Shown: positions 41,709-51,515, counted from the first letter of the stretch. The stretch is DNA of 64,000 bases from Mesorhizobium atlanticum (GCF_003289965.1 NZ_QMBQ01000003.1:620001-684000); one strand, 5' to 3'. Notes: generated from the sequence alone by a model not told the origin. A program made the numbers and translations.

Positions 41709-44700
41709 ATGGCGGATGAACGACTTCCACGCGACCCGTTGCAGCGCGAAGCAGCCGTGAAGGCCGCGCGGCCGGAAGCGCCGGCGCGGACCTTCATCCA
41801 TTTGCGGGTGCACTCGGCCTATTCGCTGCTCGAAGGCGCGCTTCAGCTTGGCGCGATCGTCGGTCATGCGGTCAAGGACGAGGCGCCGGCGATAGCGGTC
41901 ACCGACACCAACAATTTGTTCGGCGCGCTCGAATTCGCCCAGAAGGCGGTCAAGGACGGCGTCCAGCCGATCATCGGCTGCCAGGTCGATCTCGCCTTTT
42001 CCGGCGAGGCGAGCGACGGCCAGCGCGACCGCCGCCGACTTGGGCCGGAGATGTCGCCGGTCGTGCTGATCGCTGCCAGCGAGGCTGGCTATGCCAATCT
42101 CGTGCGGCTGATCAGCAAGGTTTATCTGGAGACGCCGCCCGGCGAGCCGGTGCACCTGACCAGCGCCATGCTGGAAGGCCGGTGCGACGGGCTGATCTGT
42201 CTGACCGGCGGCCCGCGCGGTCCGATCGGCAGCGCGCTGAAAGCGGACCGGCGCGACCTTGCCGAACAGCGGCTGCTGTTCCTCAAGGGCTTGTTCGGCG
42301 ACAGGCTTTATGTCGAGCTGGAGCGGGTTGCCGGCTACGACCGCATGGTCGAGAAGTCGACGGTCGACCTGGCCTACACGCACGACCTGCCGCTGGTCGC
42401 CACCAACGAGGCGTTCTTCTCCAAGCGCGAGGACTACGAGGCGCATGATGCCCTGATCGCCATCGCCGAGGGATCGGTGGTCGCCGCGGACAATCGCCGG
42501 CGGCTTTCGCCGGACAATTTCCTGCGCAGCCAGGCCGATATGGCGCGGCTCTTCTCCGATCTGCCGGAAGCGATCGACAACACGGTCGAGATCGCGATGC
42601 GCTGCTCCTACTATCCGAAGAACCGCAGCCCGATCCTGCCGCGATTCACCGGCGCCGACGCAGCCGACAAGGACGCCGCCGAGAAGGCGGAAGCCGCGGA
42701 GCTTGCGCGCCAGGCGCGCGAGGGGCTGGAGGCGCGGCTTGCCGCGCACGGGCCGACGCCGGGCTACACGGTCGAGCAATATCGCGAGCGGCTCGAATTC
42801 GAGCTCGGCATCATCGAAAAGATGAAGTTCCCCGGCTATTTCCTGATCGTCGCCGACTTCATCAAATGGGCCAAATCGCAAGGGATTCCGGTCGGGCCGG
42901 GCCGCGGTTCGGGCGCCGGCTCGCTGGTCGCCTATTCGACGACCATCACCGACATCGACCCGCTGCGCTTCTCGCTGCTGTTCGAGCGCTTCCTCAATCC
43001 GGACCGCGTTTCGATGCCGGATTTCGACATCGACTTCTGCCAGGACCGCCGCGAAGAGGTCATCCGCTACGTCCAGCGGAAATACGGACGCGACCAGGTG
43101 GGCCAGATCATCACCTTCGGAACGCTGCAGGCGCGTGCCGTGCTGCGCGACGTCGGCCGCGTGCTTCAGATGCCTTACGGCCAGGTCGACAAGCTCTCCA
43201 AGATGGTGCCGCAGAACCCGGCCAATCCCGTCAAGTTGGCGGATGCCATCGCCAACGAGCCGCGCTTCGCCGAGGAGGCGGAGAAGGAGCCGATCGTGCA
43301 GACGCTGCTCGACACGGCGCAGAAGCTCGAGGGGCTTTATCGCCATGCCTCCACGCACGCCGCGGGCATCGTCATCGGCGACCGGCCGCTGTCCGAGCTG
43401 GTGCCGATGTACCGCGATCCGCGCTCCGACATGCCGGTCACCCAGTTCAACATGAAATATGTCGAGCAGGCGGGTCTGGTGAAGTTCGACTTCCTCGGCC
43501 TGAAGACGCTGACCGTGCTGGAGACAGCCGTGAAGCTCATCCGCCGGCGCGGCGTCGATATCGACCTTGCCCGCATTCCGCTCGATGACAAAGAGACTTA
43601 CTCGATGCTGTCGCGCGGCGAGGTCGTCGGCGTGTTCCAGGTTGAAAGTGCCGGCATGCGCAAGGCGCTGATCGGCATGCGGCCGGACTGTATCGAGGAC
43701 ATCATCGCGCTGGTGGCGCTCTACCGCCCCGGCCCGATGGAGAACATCCCGACCTACAACGCCAGAAAGCATGGCGAGGAGGAGATGGCCTCGATCCATC
43801 CCAAGATCGACCATCTGGTGAAGGAGACGCAAGGCGTCATCGTCTACCAGGAACAGGTGATGCAGATCGCGCAGGAGCTGTCCGGCTATTCGCTCGGCGA
43901 AGCCGACCTTCTGCGCCGCGCCATGGGCAAGAAGATCCGCGCCGAGATGGACAAGCAGCGCGAGCGCTTCGTCTCCGGCGCGGTCGAGCGCGGTGTGTCC
44001 AAGCCGCAGGCCGACTTCATCTTCGACCTTCTGGCGAAGTTCGCCGACTACGGCTTCAACAAGTCGCACGCGGCGGCCTACGCTGTCGTCTCCTATCAGA
44101 CCGCTTATCTCAAGGCGCATTACCCGGTCGAGTTCCTGGCGGCGTCGATGACGCTCGACATGAGCAACACCGACAAGTTGGCCGACTTCCGCCAGGACGC
44201 CATGCGGCTTGGCATCGAGGTGGTGGCGCCGTCGGTGATGACCAGCTTCCGCCCCTTCGAGGTCGGCGAAAACAAGATCTTCTATTCGCTGGCGGCGCTG
44301 AAAGGTGTGGGCGACGCGGCGGTCGAGCACATCGTCGAGATGCGCGGCGAGGAGCCGTTCAAGAACCTTGCCGACTTCTGCGAGCGCGTCGATCCGAAGA
44401 TCGTCGGCAAGCGCGTCTTCGAAAGCCTGATCATGGCCGGCGCGCTTGATTGCTTCGGCCATGACCGCGCCCAGATGATGGCCGGCGTCGAGCGGATGAT
44501 GGGCCTGGCCTCGCTGGCGCAGCAGAACGCCATCTCCGGCCAGGCCGACATTTTTGGCGCGTCGCTCGGCAGCCAGTCGCAGGCGCTCAACCTGCCGGCG
44601 ACCGATCCTTGGCTTGCCGCCGACCGGCTGCACCGCGAGTTCCAGGTGGTGGGTTTCTATCTCTCCGCGCATCCGCTGGACGAGTACAAGGTAGCGCTTC

Positions 44701-45236
44701 AGAAGATGCGGGTGCAGAACTGGGCGGAATTTTCGGCCGCGGTCAAACGGGGCGCAGCCGCAGGCCGGCTCGCCGGCACCGTCACCACCAAGCAGGAGCG
44801 CAAGACGCGCACCGGCAACAAGATGGGCGTGGTGCAGTTCTCCGACACGACCGGCCAGTACGAGGCGGTGCTGTTTTCCGAAGGCTTGGCGCAGTATCGC
44901 GACATGCTGGAGCCCGGCCGCTCGGTGGTGATCACCGTTTCGGCTGAGGACCGGCCGGAAGGCATCAATCTGCGGATCCAGACCGTGCAGTCGCTGGAGG
45001 ACGAAGCCAGCCGCATCCAGAAGGCGCTGCGCATCTTCGTGCGCGACGCGGTACCGCTCGGCACGCTGGCCAACCAGCTTTCGGTCAAGGGCGAGGGGCA
45101 GGTGAGCTTCGTGCTGATCAAGGACGCAGGACAGGGCGAGGTCGAGATCGAACTGCCCAATCGCTACCGCATTTCACCCCAGGTGGCATCGGCAATGCGC
45201 GCGGTGCCGGGCGTGGTGGAGGTCGAGCTGGTTTAA
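41709..45236 (+). CDS. dnaE: DNA polymerase III alpha subunit
   Basis: The 1175-residue replicative polymerase. Domain order is standard: PHP domain from residue about 30 (IHLRVHSAYSLLEGA), the polymerase core with GPGRGSGAGSLVAY and the catalytic aspartates in P437-D-F-D-I-D442, the thumb/finger region (YQEQVMQIAQELSGY), helix-hairpin-helix motifs near 850, and an OB-fold domain (about 985-1075) before the C-terminal tail. Length fits DnaE1 and not the shorter ImuC/DnaE2, and no imuA-imuB neighbours occur. It ends one base from the convergent DMT transporter gene. Confidence 0.97.
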   Translation: MADERLPRDPLQREAAVKAARPEAPARTFIHLRVHSAYSLLEGALQLGAIVGHAVKDEAPAIAVTDTNNLFGALEFAQKAVKDGVQPIIGCQVDLAFSGEASDGQRDRRRLGPEMSPVVLIAASEAGYANLVRLISKVYLETPPGEPVHLTSAMLEGRCDGLICLTGGPRGPIGSALKADRRDLAEQRLLFLKGLFGDRLYVELERVAGYDRMVEKSTVDLAYTHDLPLVATNEAFFSKREDYEAHDALIAIAEGSVVAADNRRRLSPDNFLRSQADMARLFSDLPEAIDNTVEIAMRCSYYPKNRSPILPRFTGADAADKDAAEKAEAAELARQAREGLEARLAAHGPTPGYTVEQYRERLEFELGIIEKMKFPGYFLIVADFIKWAKSQGIPVGPGRGSGAGSLVAYSTTITDIDPLRFSLLFERFLNPDRVSMPDFDIDFCQDRREEVIRYVQRKYGRDQVGQIITFGTLQARAVLRDVGRVLQMPYGQVDKLSKMVPQNPANPVKLADAIANEPRFAEEAEKEPIVQTLLDTAQKLEGLYRHASTHAAGIVIGDRPLSELVPMYRDPRSDMPVTQFNMKYVEQAGLVKFDFLGLKTLTVLETAVKLIRRRGVDIDLARIPLDDKETYSMLSRGEVVGVFQVESAGMRKALIGMRPDCIEDIIALVALYRPGPMENIPTYNARKHGEEEMASIHPKIDHLVKETQGVIVYQEQVMQIAQELSGYSLGEADLLRRAMGKKIRAEMDKQRERFVSGAVERGVSKPQADFIFDLLAKFADYGFNKSHAAAYAVVSYQTAYLKAHYPVEFLAASMTLDMSNTDKLADFRQDAMRLGIEVVAPSVMTSFRPFEVGENKIFYSLAALKGVGDAAVEHIVEMRGEEPFKNLADFCERVDPKIVGKRVFESLIMAGALDCFGHDRAQMMAGVERMMGLASLAQQNAISGQADIFGASLGSQSQALNLPATDPWLAADRLHREFQVVGFYLSAHPLDEYKVALQKMRVQNWAEFSAAVKRGAAAGRLAGTVTTKQERKTRTGNKMGVVQFSDTTGQYEAVLFSEGLAQYRDMLEPGRSVVITVSAEDRPEGINLRIQTVQSLEDEASRIQKALRIFVRDAVPLGTLANQLSVKGEGQVSFVLIKDAGQGEVEIELPNRYRISPQVASAMRAVPGVVEVELV

Positions 45237-45237
45237 T

Positions 45238-46125
45238 TCAGGGCGTTGCCGTCTCAGCCTCCGCCACTTGCGGCGTCTTGCGCTGCAGGTTGAGCAGGTT
45301 GCCGGCCAGAATCAGCGCTGCGCCGCCGGCGGTGAAGATGTCGATCTGCTCGTGATAGAGCAGCCAGCCGACCAGTGCCGACAGCGGCACGCGCAGGAAA
45401 TCCATCGGCGAGATGAGGGTGGCGTCCGCATAGGCCAGTGCGCGCGCCATGCAGAAGTGCGACGACATGCCTGTGAAAGCGATCACCACGATCCATGGCC
45501 AAAGCGCAAGCGGCGGGTTGCGCCACTCGTAGAGCGCGGGAAGCAGGCCGAGCACCGACTGGATGATCAGCATCCAGAAGATGATGCGCACGACGCTGTC
45601 GGTCCGCGTCAGCGACTTTACCATGACCACCGAAGTGCCGAAGCAGACCGCGGCGCCCAGCACTATGAGTTGCCCCGGGTTGACCGAGCTGACGCCTGGA
45701 CGCACGATGATGATCACCCCGATCACGCCGAGCACTATAGCCGTCAGCCTGGGGCTGGAGAGCCGTTCGCCGAGAAAACTGACCGCGAAAACAGCGGTCC
45801 AGATCGGTGTGGTGAATTCAATGGAAATCAGCACGGCAAGCGGTATCAGCGTGAGCGCATAGAGCCACGCCGCCTGGCCGGTATAGTGGATGACATTGCG
45901 GGCGATATGCGTGAACGGGCGTTTTGTGAGCATCGCCGGGAAGCCGCCGCTTGTCATCACCAGCGGCAGCAGGATGAAGAAACCGATCACCGAGCGCAGT
46001 TCCAGCACCTGGAAGACGTTGAGGTCGCTGGTCGTGGCGCGGCCGGCGACGGTCATCGCCAGGAAGGAGGCGATTGACAGCGCCATCCAGAATGCGGCTT
46101 TGGGGATCGAGGGAGCGGGTGCCAT
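45238..46125 (-). CDS. DMT-superfamily (EamA) transporter
   Basis: A 295-residue inner-membrane protein with ten predicted helices in two EamA repeats (about residues 10-140 and 150-285), the pattern of drug/metabolite exporters such as YdcZ/RhaT relatives. Repeat ends show the typical EFTTPIWTAVFAVSFLGERLS and ISPMDFLRVPLSALVGWLLYHEQ. The substrate is unknown. I start it at the ATG nearest the first conserved helix; an in-frame ATG at 46179 would add 18 residues. Confidence 0.88.
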   Translation of the reverse strand: MAPAPSIPKAAFWMALSIASFLAMTVAGRATTSDLNVFQVLELRSVIGFFILLPLVMTSGGFPAMLTKRPFTHIARNVIHYTGQAAWLYALTLIPLAVLISIEFTTPIWTAVFAVSFLGERLSSPRLTAIVLGVIGVIIIVRPGVSSVNPGQLIVLGAAVCFGTSVVMVKSLTRTDSVVRIIFWMLIIQSVLGLLPALYEWRNPPLALWPWIVVIAFTGMSSHFCMARALAYADATLISPMDFLRVPLSALVGWLLYHEQIDIFTAGGAALILAGNLLNLQRKTPQVAEAETATP

Positions 46126-46341
46126 TTGGGACTCTATCTCGCAAGCCCGGACCTGGGCTGCAACCATTAGCGGCGTCATTCCACTGGGCCAGAGATTCGT
46201 GTCAAAAAACAGTCATCGCCACGACGGAACCTGAGGCCCGGGCATCCGTTAAGCCCACGCCTTCCATCGGCAGGTGCCGGCCGAAACCGTTTCAAACTCT
46301 TCCTGGAATTGTACGAGTGATCGCGAGAGGGGGACACCTTG

Positions 46342-46845
46342 ATGAAATCGACCGCTGCTTTGCTGGCTGCCGCCTGTCTTTTCTGCGCGACCGGCGCGCA
46401 TGCCGACGAGGCGGCTTTCCTGCGCTCGCTGCAGGGCAAGTTTTCCGGCAAGGGAACGGTCAGGATCAGGACGAACACGCCGGTGATGAACATCAACTGC
46501 ACCTTCACCTCGGACGCGACGGCGGACTCGCTGTCGCTTGATGGCACCTGCCGTGCGTTCTTGATCATGTCGCGGGAAATCCGCGCCGACCTGAAGGTCA
46601 GCGGGGCGAGCTACACCGGCACCTATATCGGCTCGCGCAGCGGACCCGCCGGGCTCAACGGAAGCCGCAAGGGCGATGCGATCGACCTGGACATCCACTG
46701 GGCGAAAATCGTCAATGGCGACCGCGACGCGGAGCTGACGGTCGAGAAGATCGGGCCGGACAATATGCGCATGACGGTGACAGACATGGATCCGGCCACC
46801 GGCAAGATGGTGGTGACGAGCCGGATAGATCTAAAGCGCGACTGA
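46342..46845 (+). CDS. Small exported protein of unknown function
   Basis: A 167-residue protein with a clear signal peptide (KSTAALLAAACLFCATGAHA, cut after residue about 21). The mature part is mostly beta strands (FSGKGTVRIRT, then INCTFTSD, and RMTVTDMDPATGKMVVTSRI), with two cysteines (about residues 53 and 72) that could form a disulfide. I do not recognise the family; it looks like one of the small periplasmic beta-barrel proteins common in rhizobia. GGGG lies 8 bases ahead of the ATG. Convergent with dinB, 4 bases apart. Confidence 0.75.
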   Translation: MKSTAALLAAACLFCATGAHADEAAFLRSLQGKFSGKGTVRIRTNTPVMNINCTFTSDATADSLSLDGTCRAFLIMSREIRADLKVSGASYTGTYIGSRSGPAGLNGSRKGDAIDLDIHWAKIVNGDRDAELTVEKIGPDNMRMTVTDMDPATGKMVVTSRIDLKRD

Positions 46846-46849
46846 CCCA

Positions 46850-48166
46850 TCAATCCTCCAGCGGCTCGGGCGGATTGGCGGCGCGGCCCTTGCCGAATGT
46901 ATAGCCGGTCTCGACGGCTTTCCTGCCGAACTTGTCGCGCAACGTGTCCATCGCGCCTTCGGCCAGCGCGCGCTTGCGCGACTGCAGGTCGACCAGATCG
47001 GGAGGGTCGGCCTTGTCGTCGTCGGAGAGGTCGCTGACGCCGATGCCGAGCAGGCGGAACTTGGTGCCGTCGGCCTCGCGGCGCAACAGGTCGAGGCCGG
47101 TCTGGAAAATGCGGTCGGCCAGCCGGGTCGGATCGCCGAGCTGGCGGTTGCGGGTGCGGGTCTTGAAGTCCTGCGTCTTCAGCTTCAGCACCACGGTGCG
47201 TCCCGCAATGCCGGATTTCTTCAGCCGCGCCGAGACCTTTTCCGAAAGGCCGCGCAGCACCGGCACCAGATCCGCCAAGGCTCCGATATCGGTGTCGAAG
47301 GTGGTCTCGGCCGAGACGCTCTTGGCATCGCCGTCCGGGTCGACCGGGCGGTCGTCCTCGCCGCGTGAAAGTCTGTACAGCCGGTCGCCCATCACGCCAT
47401 AGCGGCGCATCAGGTCGCCGCGCTCCATGCGCTGCAACTGGGCGATCATGCGGATGCCGTCGCGCTCCAGCGTCGCGGCCAGCGCCTTGCCCACGCCCCA
47501 GATCATCGTCACCGGCTGCGCGGCGAGGAAGCTCGGGGCCTCCGCCTCGCCGATCACCGAAAAGCCGCGCGGCTTGCGGAAATCCGAGGCGATCTTGGCC
47601 AGGAACTTGCAGTAGGAGAGGCCGGCCGAGACGGTGATGCCGAGTTCCTTTTCCACCGTCTGCGCGAAGCGCGCCAGCACCAGCGCCGGCGGCATCCCAT
47701 GCAGCCGCTCGGTGCCGGCGAGATCGAGAAAGGCCTCGTCGATCGACAGCGGCTCGACCTGGGGCGTCAGAGCCAGCATCAGCGCCCGCACCTGGCGACC
47801 GACACCGACATATTTTTCCATGTTGGGCGGGATCACCACCGCTTCCGGGCAGAGTTCCAGCGCCTTGAACATCGGCATGGCCGAGCGAACGCCCTGGATG
47901 CGGGCGATGTAGCAGGCGGTGGAGACCACGCCGCGCCGTCCGCCGCCGACGATGACCGGCTTGTCCTTTAGCGCCGGATTGTCGCGCTTTTCGATCGCCG
48001 CGTAGAAGGCGTCGCAATCGATATGCGCGATCTTGAGCCGGTAGAGCTCGGCGTGGCGGACCAGGCGCGGGCTGCCGCAGCGATCGCAGCGGCGCGTCTC
48101 CGAGCGTTGGAGCGCCAGGCAGTCACGGCAAAAACCGTGTTCGGGATTGTTGACAGGAGTCGCCAT
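46850..48166 (-). CDS. dinB: DNA polymerase IV (DinB), with N-terminal zinc-finger-like motif
   Basis: A 438-residue Y-family translesion polymerase. Catalytic acidic residues appear in [10 protein letters not shown] (Asp50, Asp52) and in [11 protein letters not shown] little-finger domain occupies the C-terminal third. The N-terminus holds Cys13-x2-Cys16-x10-Cys27-x2-Cys30, a zinc-ribbon-like extension absent from E. coli DinB and, from memory, seen in rhizobial homologues. A perfect LexA box lies only 6 bases ahead of the start codon. There is no visible ribosome site, so the message may be leaderless. Confidence 0.95.
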   Translation of the reverse strand: MATPVNNPEHGFCRDCLALQRSETRRCDRCGSPRLVRHAELYRLKIAHIDCDAFYAAIEKRDNPALKDKPVIVGGGRRGVVSTACYIARIQGVRSAMPMFKALELCPEAVVIPPNMEKYVGVGRQVRALMLALTPQVEPLSIDEAFLDLAGTERLHGMPPALVLARFAQTVEKELGITVSAGLSYCKFLAKIASDFRKPRGFSVIGEAEAPSFLAAQPVTMIWGVGKALAATLERDGIRMIAQLQRMERGDLMRRYGVMGDRLYRLSRGEDDRPVDPDGDAKSVSAETTFDTDIGALADLVPVLRGLSEKVSARLKKSGIAGRTVVLKLKTQDFKTRTRNRQLGDPTRLADRIFQTGLDLLRREADGTKFRLLGIGVSDLSDDDKADPPDLVDLQSRKRALAEGAMDTLRDKFGRKAVETGYTFGKGRAANPPEPLED

Positions 48167-48172
48167 CGCTGC

Positions 48173-48187
48173 GAACATAAAGAGAAC
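48173..48187 (-). promoter_or_regulatory. Candidate LexA (SOS) box upstream of dinB
   Basis: Read on the minus strand this is GTTC-TCTTTAT-GTTC, a perfect GTTC-N7-GTTC match. It lies 6 bases ahead of the dinB start and 56 bases ahead of the divergent GNAT gene. Y-family polymerases are classic SOS genes, which makes LexA control likely here. Confidence 0.75.
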
Positions 48188-48243
48188 AAACGCAATGGTA
48201 CGACAGCGCAAGGCTGGCAACAAGCTTGGCCTGGGGAGAACGC

Positions 48244-48819
48244 ATGAGCACGACCATAGCACCGCTGACCCCCGAGCGCTGGGCCGATTTCGAGGACCTC
48301 TTCGGCAAGCAGGGCGCCTGTTACGGCTGCTGGTGCACGCATTTCCGGCTGGCGCCGGCGGAGCGCCGCGCCAGCGACAAGGAACGCAACAAGGACCTCA
48401 TCAAGGCGCGCATAGAGGCAGGTCCGCCGCCGGGACTCCTGGCGTTCGAGGACGGCAAGGCCGTCGGCTGGATGCAGGTCGGCCCGCGCGCCGACGTGCC
48501 CGAGTGGAACAATCAGGGCAGGGGCTCGGCCCCGATTGATCCGGCCGACGCCGGCGATCCGAATGTCTGGGCGATCTCCTGCTTCTTCATCCGCGTCAAA
48601 GCCAGGGGCCGGGGCGTCACGCACCGCCTAGTCGAGGGCGGCATCGCCTTCGCCCGCGAGAATGGCGCGAGGCTGCTCGAAGCCTGCCCGATCGACCTGT
48701 CGCGCGATTCGCGCTCGATCGGGCTTTTCGTCGGCTCGTCGCGGGTGTTCGAGAAGGCCGGCTTCAAAAGGCTCGTGGAGCGCAAGCCCGGCCGGCCGCT
48801 GATGCGGCTGGTGCTTTAG
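48244..48819 (+). CDS. GNAT-family N-acetyltransferase
   Basis: A 191-residue acetyltransferase-like protein. The N-terminus contains the unusual cysteine-rich [14 protein letters not shown] (about residues 23-36), a feature of one GNAT subgroup. The acetyl-CoA loop is in the later [17 protein letters not shown], followed by [10 protein letters not shown] near residue 170. GGGGAG sits 5-6 bases ahead of the ATG. It is divergent from dinB and may share the LexA-box region. Acceptor substrate unknown. Confidence 0.86.
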   Translation: MSTTIAPLTPERWADFEDLFGKQGACYGCWCTHFRLAPAERRASDKERNKDLIKARIEAGPPPGLLAFEDGKAVGWMQVGPRADVPEWNNQGRGSAPIDPADAGDPNVWAISCFFIRVKARGRGVTHRLVEGGIAFARENGARLLEACPIDLSRDSRSIGLFVGSSRVFEKAGFKRLVERKPGRPLMRLVL

Positions 48820-48918
48820 CCGAATGCGCTTTTGGCCTACAGTGGGCGTCTTGCGGCTGTAACGCTTCTTGCCTACCAGAAGCCATTGTTTCGTCTTCCG
48901 ACAGCACGGAGAACCGAC

Positions 48919-50499
48919 GTGAAGCGTATTTTGCCACTCGCCTTTGCCCTCGCGCTCAGCGCGCCCGCTTTTGCCCAGACCGTGGACAGCCAGGGAGCCA
49001 AGCAGCTTTCCGACGATCTGGCGCGCTATTTCGGCAAGCAGGCGTTCGACAAGGGCGTGCTCAAGGTTTCGGTGGAGGGCGACGCCTACAAGATCGCGCT
49101 CGACATCAAAGCGCTCGTCAATGCGGTGCCGGAGCAGAAGCTCCTGAAATTCGACATGGCGCCATACGCGCTGATGGTGAAGCCGCGCAGCGACGGATCA
49201 TGGGACGTCTCGTCGAATTTCTCGCAGGGCGCGTCGTTCGAGTTCGATGGGCCGGAAGGCCGCCAGAGCATGGAATTCACGATCAAGGACGGCAAGCTGA
49301 CCAGCGTTTATGATCCGGCCCTTGCGGCCTTCACCAATGCAACCAGTTCCTTGGCCGGGATGACCATGACGTCCCGGGACGCCAAGCAGCAGGCCGAGGC
49401 CTCGACGGGCGCCGGCACCGCCACCGTTGTCGCGACCAAATCCGCCAATGGCGGCGTGGACTTCACGGCGACCCAAAAAGTCTCGGACTTCGTCGAGACC
49501 ATCAAGGTCAACGATCCCGACAACGGCATGAATTTTCCGCTCACCTTGAAAACGCCGGAACTTTCCGTTGACGCGACCGGCAAGGGCGTGCGGACGAAGC
49601 CGCTGCTCGACCTGCTCGCCTTCGCCGTGGCGAATGAGGACGAAGCCAATCTCAAGGCGAACCAGGCCGAGCTCAAATCGCTGATGCTGGCCGCGCTGCC
49701 GATCTGGCAAAGGGTCGACGGCAATTACGGCTTCAAGGATTTCATCGTGGAAAGCCCTATCGGCGAATTCGGGGCGAAGCAATTCAGCACCGCATTCGGC
49801 ATGGACGGCGTTTCCCAGAACGGCAAGGTCGATTACACGATCAAGGCAACCGGGCTGACGATCCCGCATCAGACCCTGCCCCAATGGACGGTGCCGCTGC
49901 TGCCAACGGATATCGACCTGAATTTCGGCGGCGCCAATATCGATCTCGATACGATGGCGAAAAAGGCGATCGAAGCCTTTGATCTCAATAAGGAACCACC
50001 GCTCTCGGATGAATTCGGCAAGGCTTTGGTCGCCGATTTCAAGGCCAAGAATCCCAAGGTCGTCATCGGGCACAGCACGGTGAAGAACGGCGACATCGAG
50101 GTCGCGCTGGAAGGCGAGATGACGTTTCCCGGCGAGAAGCCCGATGCGACCGTGACCATCGACGTCGCCGGCTACGACAAGATCGTCGATGCCCTGAAGG
50201 AAGGAGCCAAGAGCGATGAGCAGATGGCGCAGGCCTTCCCGTTTGCGTTGGCCGTCAAGGGCTTCGGCAAGACGCTGCCGGACGGCCGGCTGGAGTGGAT
50301 GATCAACACCAAGGCCGATGGATCCGTCACGGTCAATGGCGCCATGCTGAAGGGGCCGGACGAGGTCCAGGACAACAGCGCGGGACAGGACGACAATTCG
50401 AGCGGCGATGATGGCGCGAACGGAACCGATGGTTCAACCGGAGGCGACGATTCGGACGGCGGCGACAACGGCGGGGCGGGCGCGAAGCTGCAGCCCTGA
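48919..50499 (+). CDS. Large exported protein of unknown function with acidic Asp/Gly-rich tail
   Basis: A 526-residue secreted protein with a signal peptide (KRILPLAFALALSAPAFA, cut after about residue 19). The central about 450 residues alternate strands and helices without an enzyme motif I can name; it may belong to a DUF2125-like periplasmic group, but I cannot confirm this. The last about 35 residues are low-complexity (Asp, Gly, Ser, Asn rich) after a clean domain end. GTG start with GGAG 7 bases ahead. It ends at a rhizobial palindromic repeat, convergent with the HAD gene. Confidence 0.75.
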   Translation: MKRILPLAFALALSAPAFAQTVDSQGAKQLSDDLARYFGKQAFDKGVLKVSVEGDAYKIALDIKALVNAVPEQKLLKFDMAPYALMVKPRSDGSWDVSSNFSQGASFEFDGPEGRQSMEFTIKDGKLTSVYDPALAAFTNATSSLAGMTMTSRDAKQQAEASTGAGTATVVATKSANGGVDFTATQKVSDFVETIKVNDPDNGMNFPLTLKTPELSVDATGKGVRTKPLLDLLAFAVANEDEANLKANQAELKSLMLAALPIWQRVDGNYGFKDFIVESPIGEFGAKQFSTAFGMDGVSQNGKVDYTIKATGLTIPHQTLPQWTVPLLPTDIDLNFGGANIDLDTMAKKAIEAFDLNKEPPLSDEFGKALVADFKAKNPKVVIGHSTVKNGDIEVALEGEMTFPGEKPDATVTIDVAGYDKIVDALKEGAKSDEQMAQAFPFALAVKGFGKTLPDGRLEWMINTKADGSVTVNGAMLKGPDEVQDNSAGQDDNSSGDDGANGTDGSTGGDDSDGGDNGGAGAKLQP

Positions 50500-50530
50500 G
50501 CATCAGGTCTCAGATTTCAAAGATGTTTTA

Positions 50531-50557
50531 TCCCGAAATCGGTTCTCGTTTTCGGGA
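50531..50557. repeat. Palindromic intergenic element (REP-like, possible terminator)
   Basis: TCCCGAAA and TTTCGGGA form an 8-base-pair stem around an 11-base loop in the gap between two convergent genes. From memory, closely similar TCCCGAAA-loop-TTTCGGGA units recur in many rhizobial intergenic regions. It could serve as a bidirectional terminator, though no long T-tract follows. Confidence 0.55.
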
Positions 50558-50565
50558 CATGTGCC

Positions 50566-51219
50566 CTAAAGCCCAAGCGCGACAGCGATCTTGGGCGCGG
50601 CCTCGCGCCAATCCTCGACCGAGACGATGTCCTCCGGCGTCGGCGGCAGGAAGGCACGCAACGAGTTGTCGGCCATCAGATGGAAGAGGTGGGCGTCGGC
50701 CACGGAATTGCGCGCCGAGACCAGGTTGGAGGGCTGGTCGTCGACAAAGGCGACCGGCCGACCCTTGAGGCCCCGCAGTTTCGCGATCGCCGGTCCCTTG
50801 GCCATCTCCGTCGTCAGCAGCGGGTAGTCGAGCCCCAGCGCGTCGAGATGGGCGCGGCGCACGGCGCGATGCTTGTGGGGCATCGCGGTCAGCAGGACGA
50901 TCTCTGCGCCTTGTCCAAGCATCGCCAAGGCGTCCGCCGCGCCCTCGGCGATGCTTTGCCAATCCGCCTGGGTGTCGAAGAATTCGCCCAGCAGCGCCGT
51001 CACTTCCGGCTGCTCGATCAGTCGGCCGGTCGCCGTTTCGGCGATGTTGCCGGTGAGGCGGAAGGAAGTCAGCGTCAGCCCGAAGCCGCGCGTCTTGAGG
51101 AAATGCGGAAAGGGCCGGACGAATTCGAGCACGACATCGTCGACATCGAGCACCAGCAGCGGCCGGTCGTCGGCGGCAAGCTCCTCGATCTGCCGCGCCG
51201 TCTCGGGATCGTCGCTCAT
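50566..51219 (-). CDS. HAD-family hydrolase
   Basis: A 217-residue HAD-superfamily phosphatase-like protein. The nucleophile motif is LLVLDVDDVV (about residues 21-30, with D25-x-D27), the second motif IVLLTAMPHKH (near 109-119) and the later VAFVDDQPSNL supplies the metal-binding aspartates. The substrate is unknown. Its start codon overlaps the DUF3572 stop by 4 bases (ATGA), so the two are coupled. Confidence 0.86.
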   Translation of the reverse strand: MSDDPETARQIEELAADDRPLLVLDVDDVVLEFVRPFPHFLKTRGFGLTLTSFRLTGNIAETATGRLIEQPEVTALLGEFFDTQADWQSIAEGAADALAMLGQGAEIVLLTAMPHKHRAVRRAHLDALGLDYPLLTTEMAKGPAIAKLRGLKGRPVAFVDDQPSNLVSARNSVADAHLFHLMADNSLRAFLPPTPEDIVSVEDWREAAPKIAVALGL

Positions 51220-51515
51220 GTCGAGCGCTCGTGATCGTCGTTGCCGAGCGGAAGCGCGCGTAATGCCTTGCCGACAGCGGCCGGCGGCGTGCCGGTCTCC
51301 TCGGCGAAGCGCAGCAGCGTCGGCTCGTGAGCGAGGATGAATTGCAGGACGCCGGCAAGGAAGCCGGGCTCCGCGGCGGCTTTGCGGATCGAGTTGGCCT
51401 CGATGCCGGTGATCGCCAGGAAGCGGGGAAGAAGTTCCGGATCGGCGGCGACGAAGCCCAGCGCCTTGACGGCAATGGTTTCCGCTTCCTCGCGCATTGA
51501 CGCTGCGTTCGCCAT
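51216..51515 (-). CDS. DUF3572 family protein
   Basis: A 99-residue, helix-rich protein matching the alphaproteobacterial DUF3572 family (EAETIAVKALGFVA, then a PRFLAITGIEANSIRKAA helix and a FAEETGTPPAAVGKALRAL end). Function unknown. The family is, from memory, typically located just upstream of divK in rhizobia, which is the case here, in divergent orientation. It overlaps the HAD gene and is probably co-transcribed with it. Confidence 0.85.
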   Translation of the reverse strand: MANAASMREEAETIAVKALGFVAADPELLPRFLAITGIEANSIRKAAAEPGFLAGVLQFILAHEPTLLRFAEETGTPPAAVGKALRALPLGNDDHERST

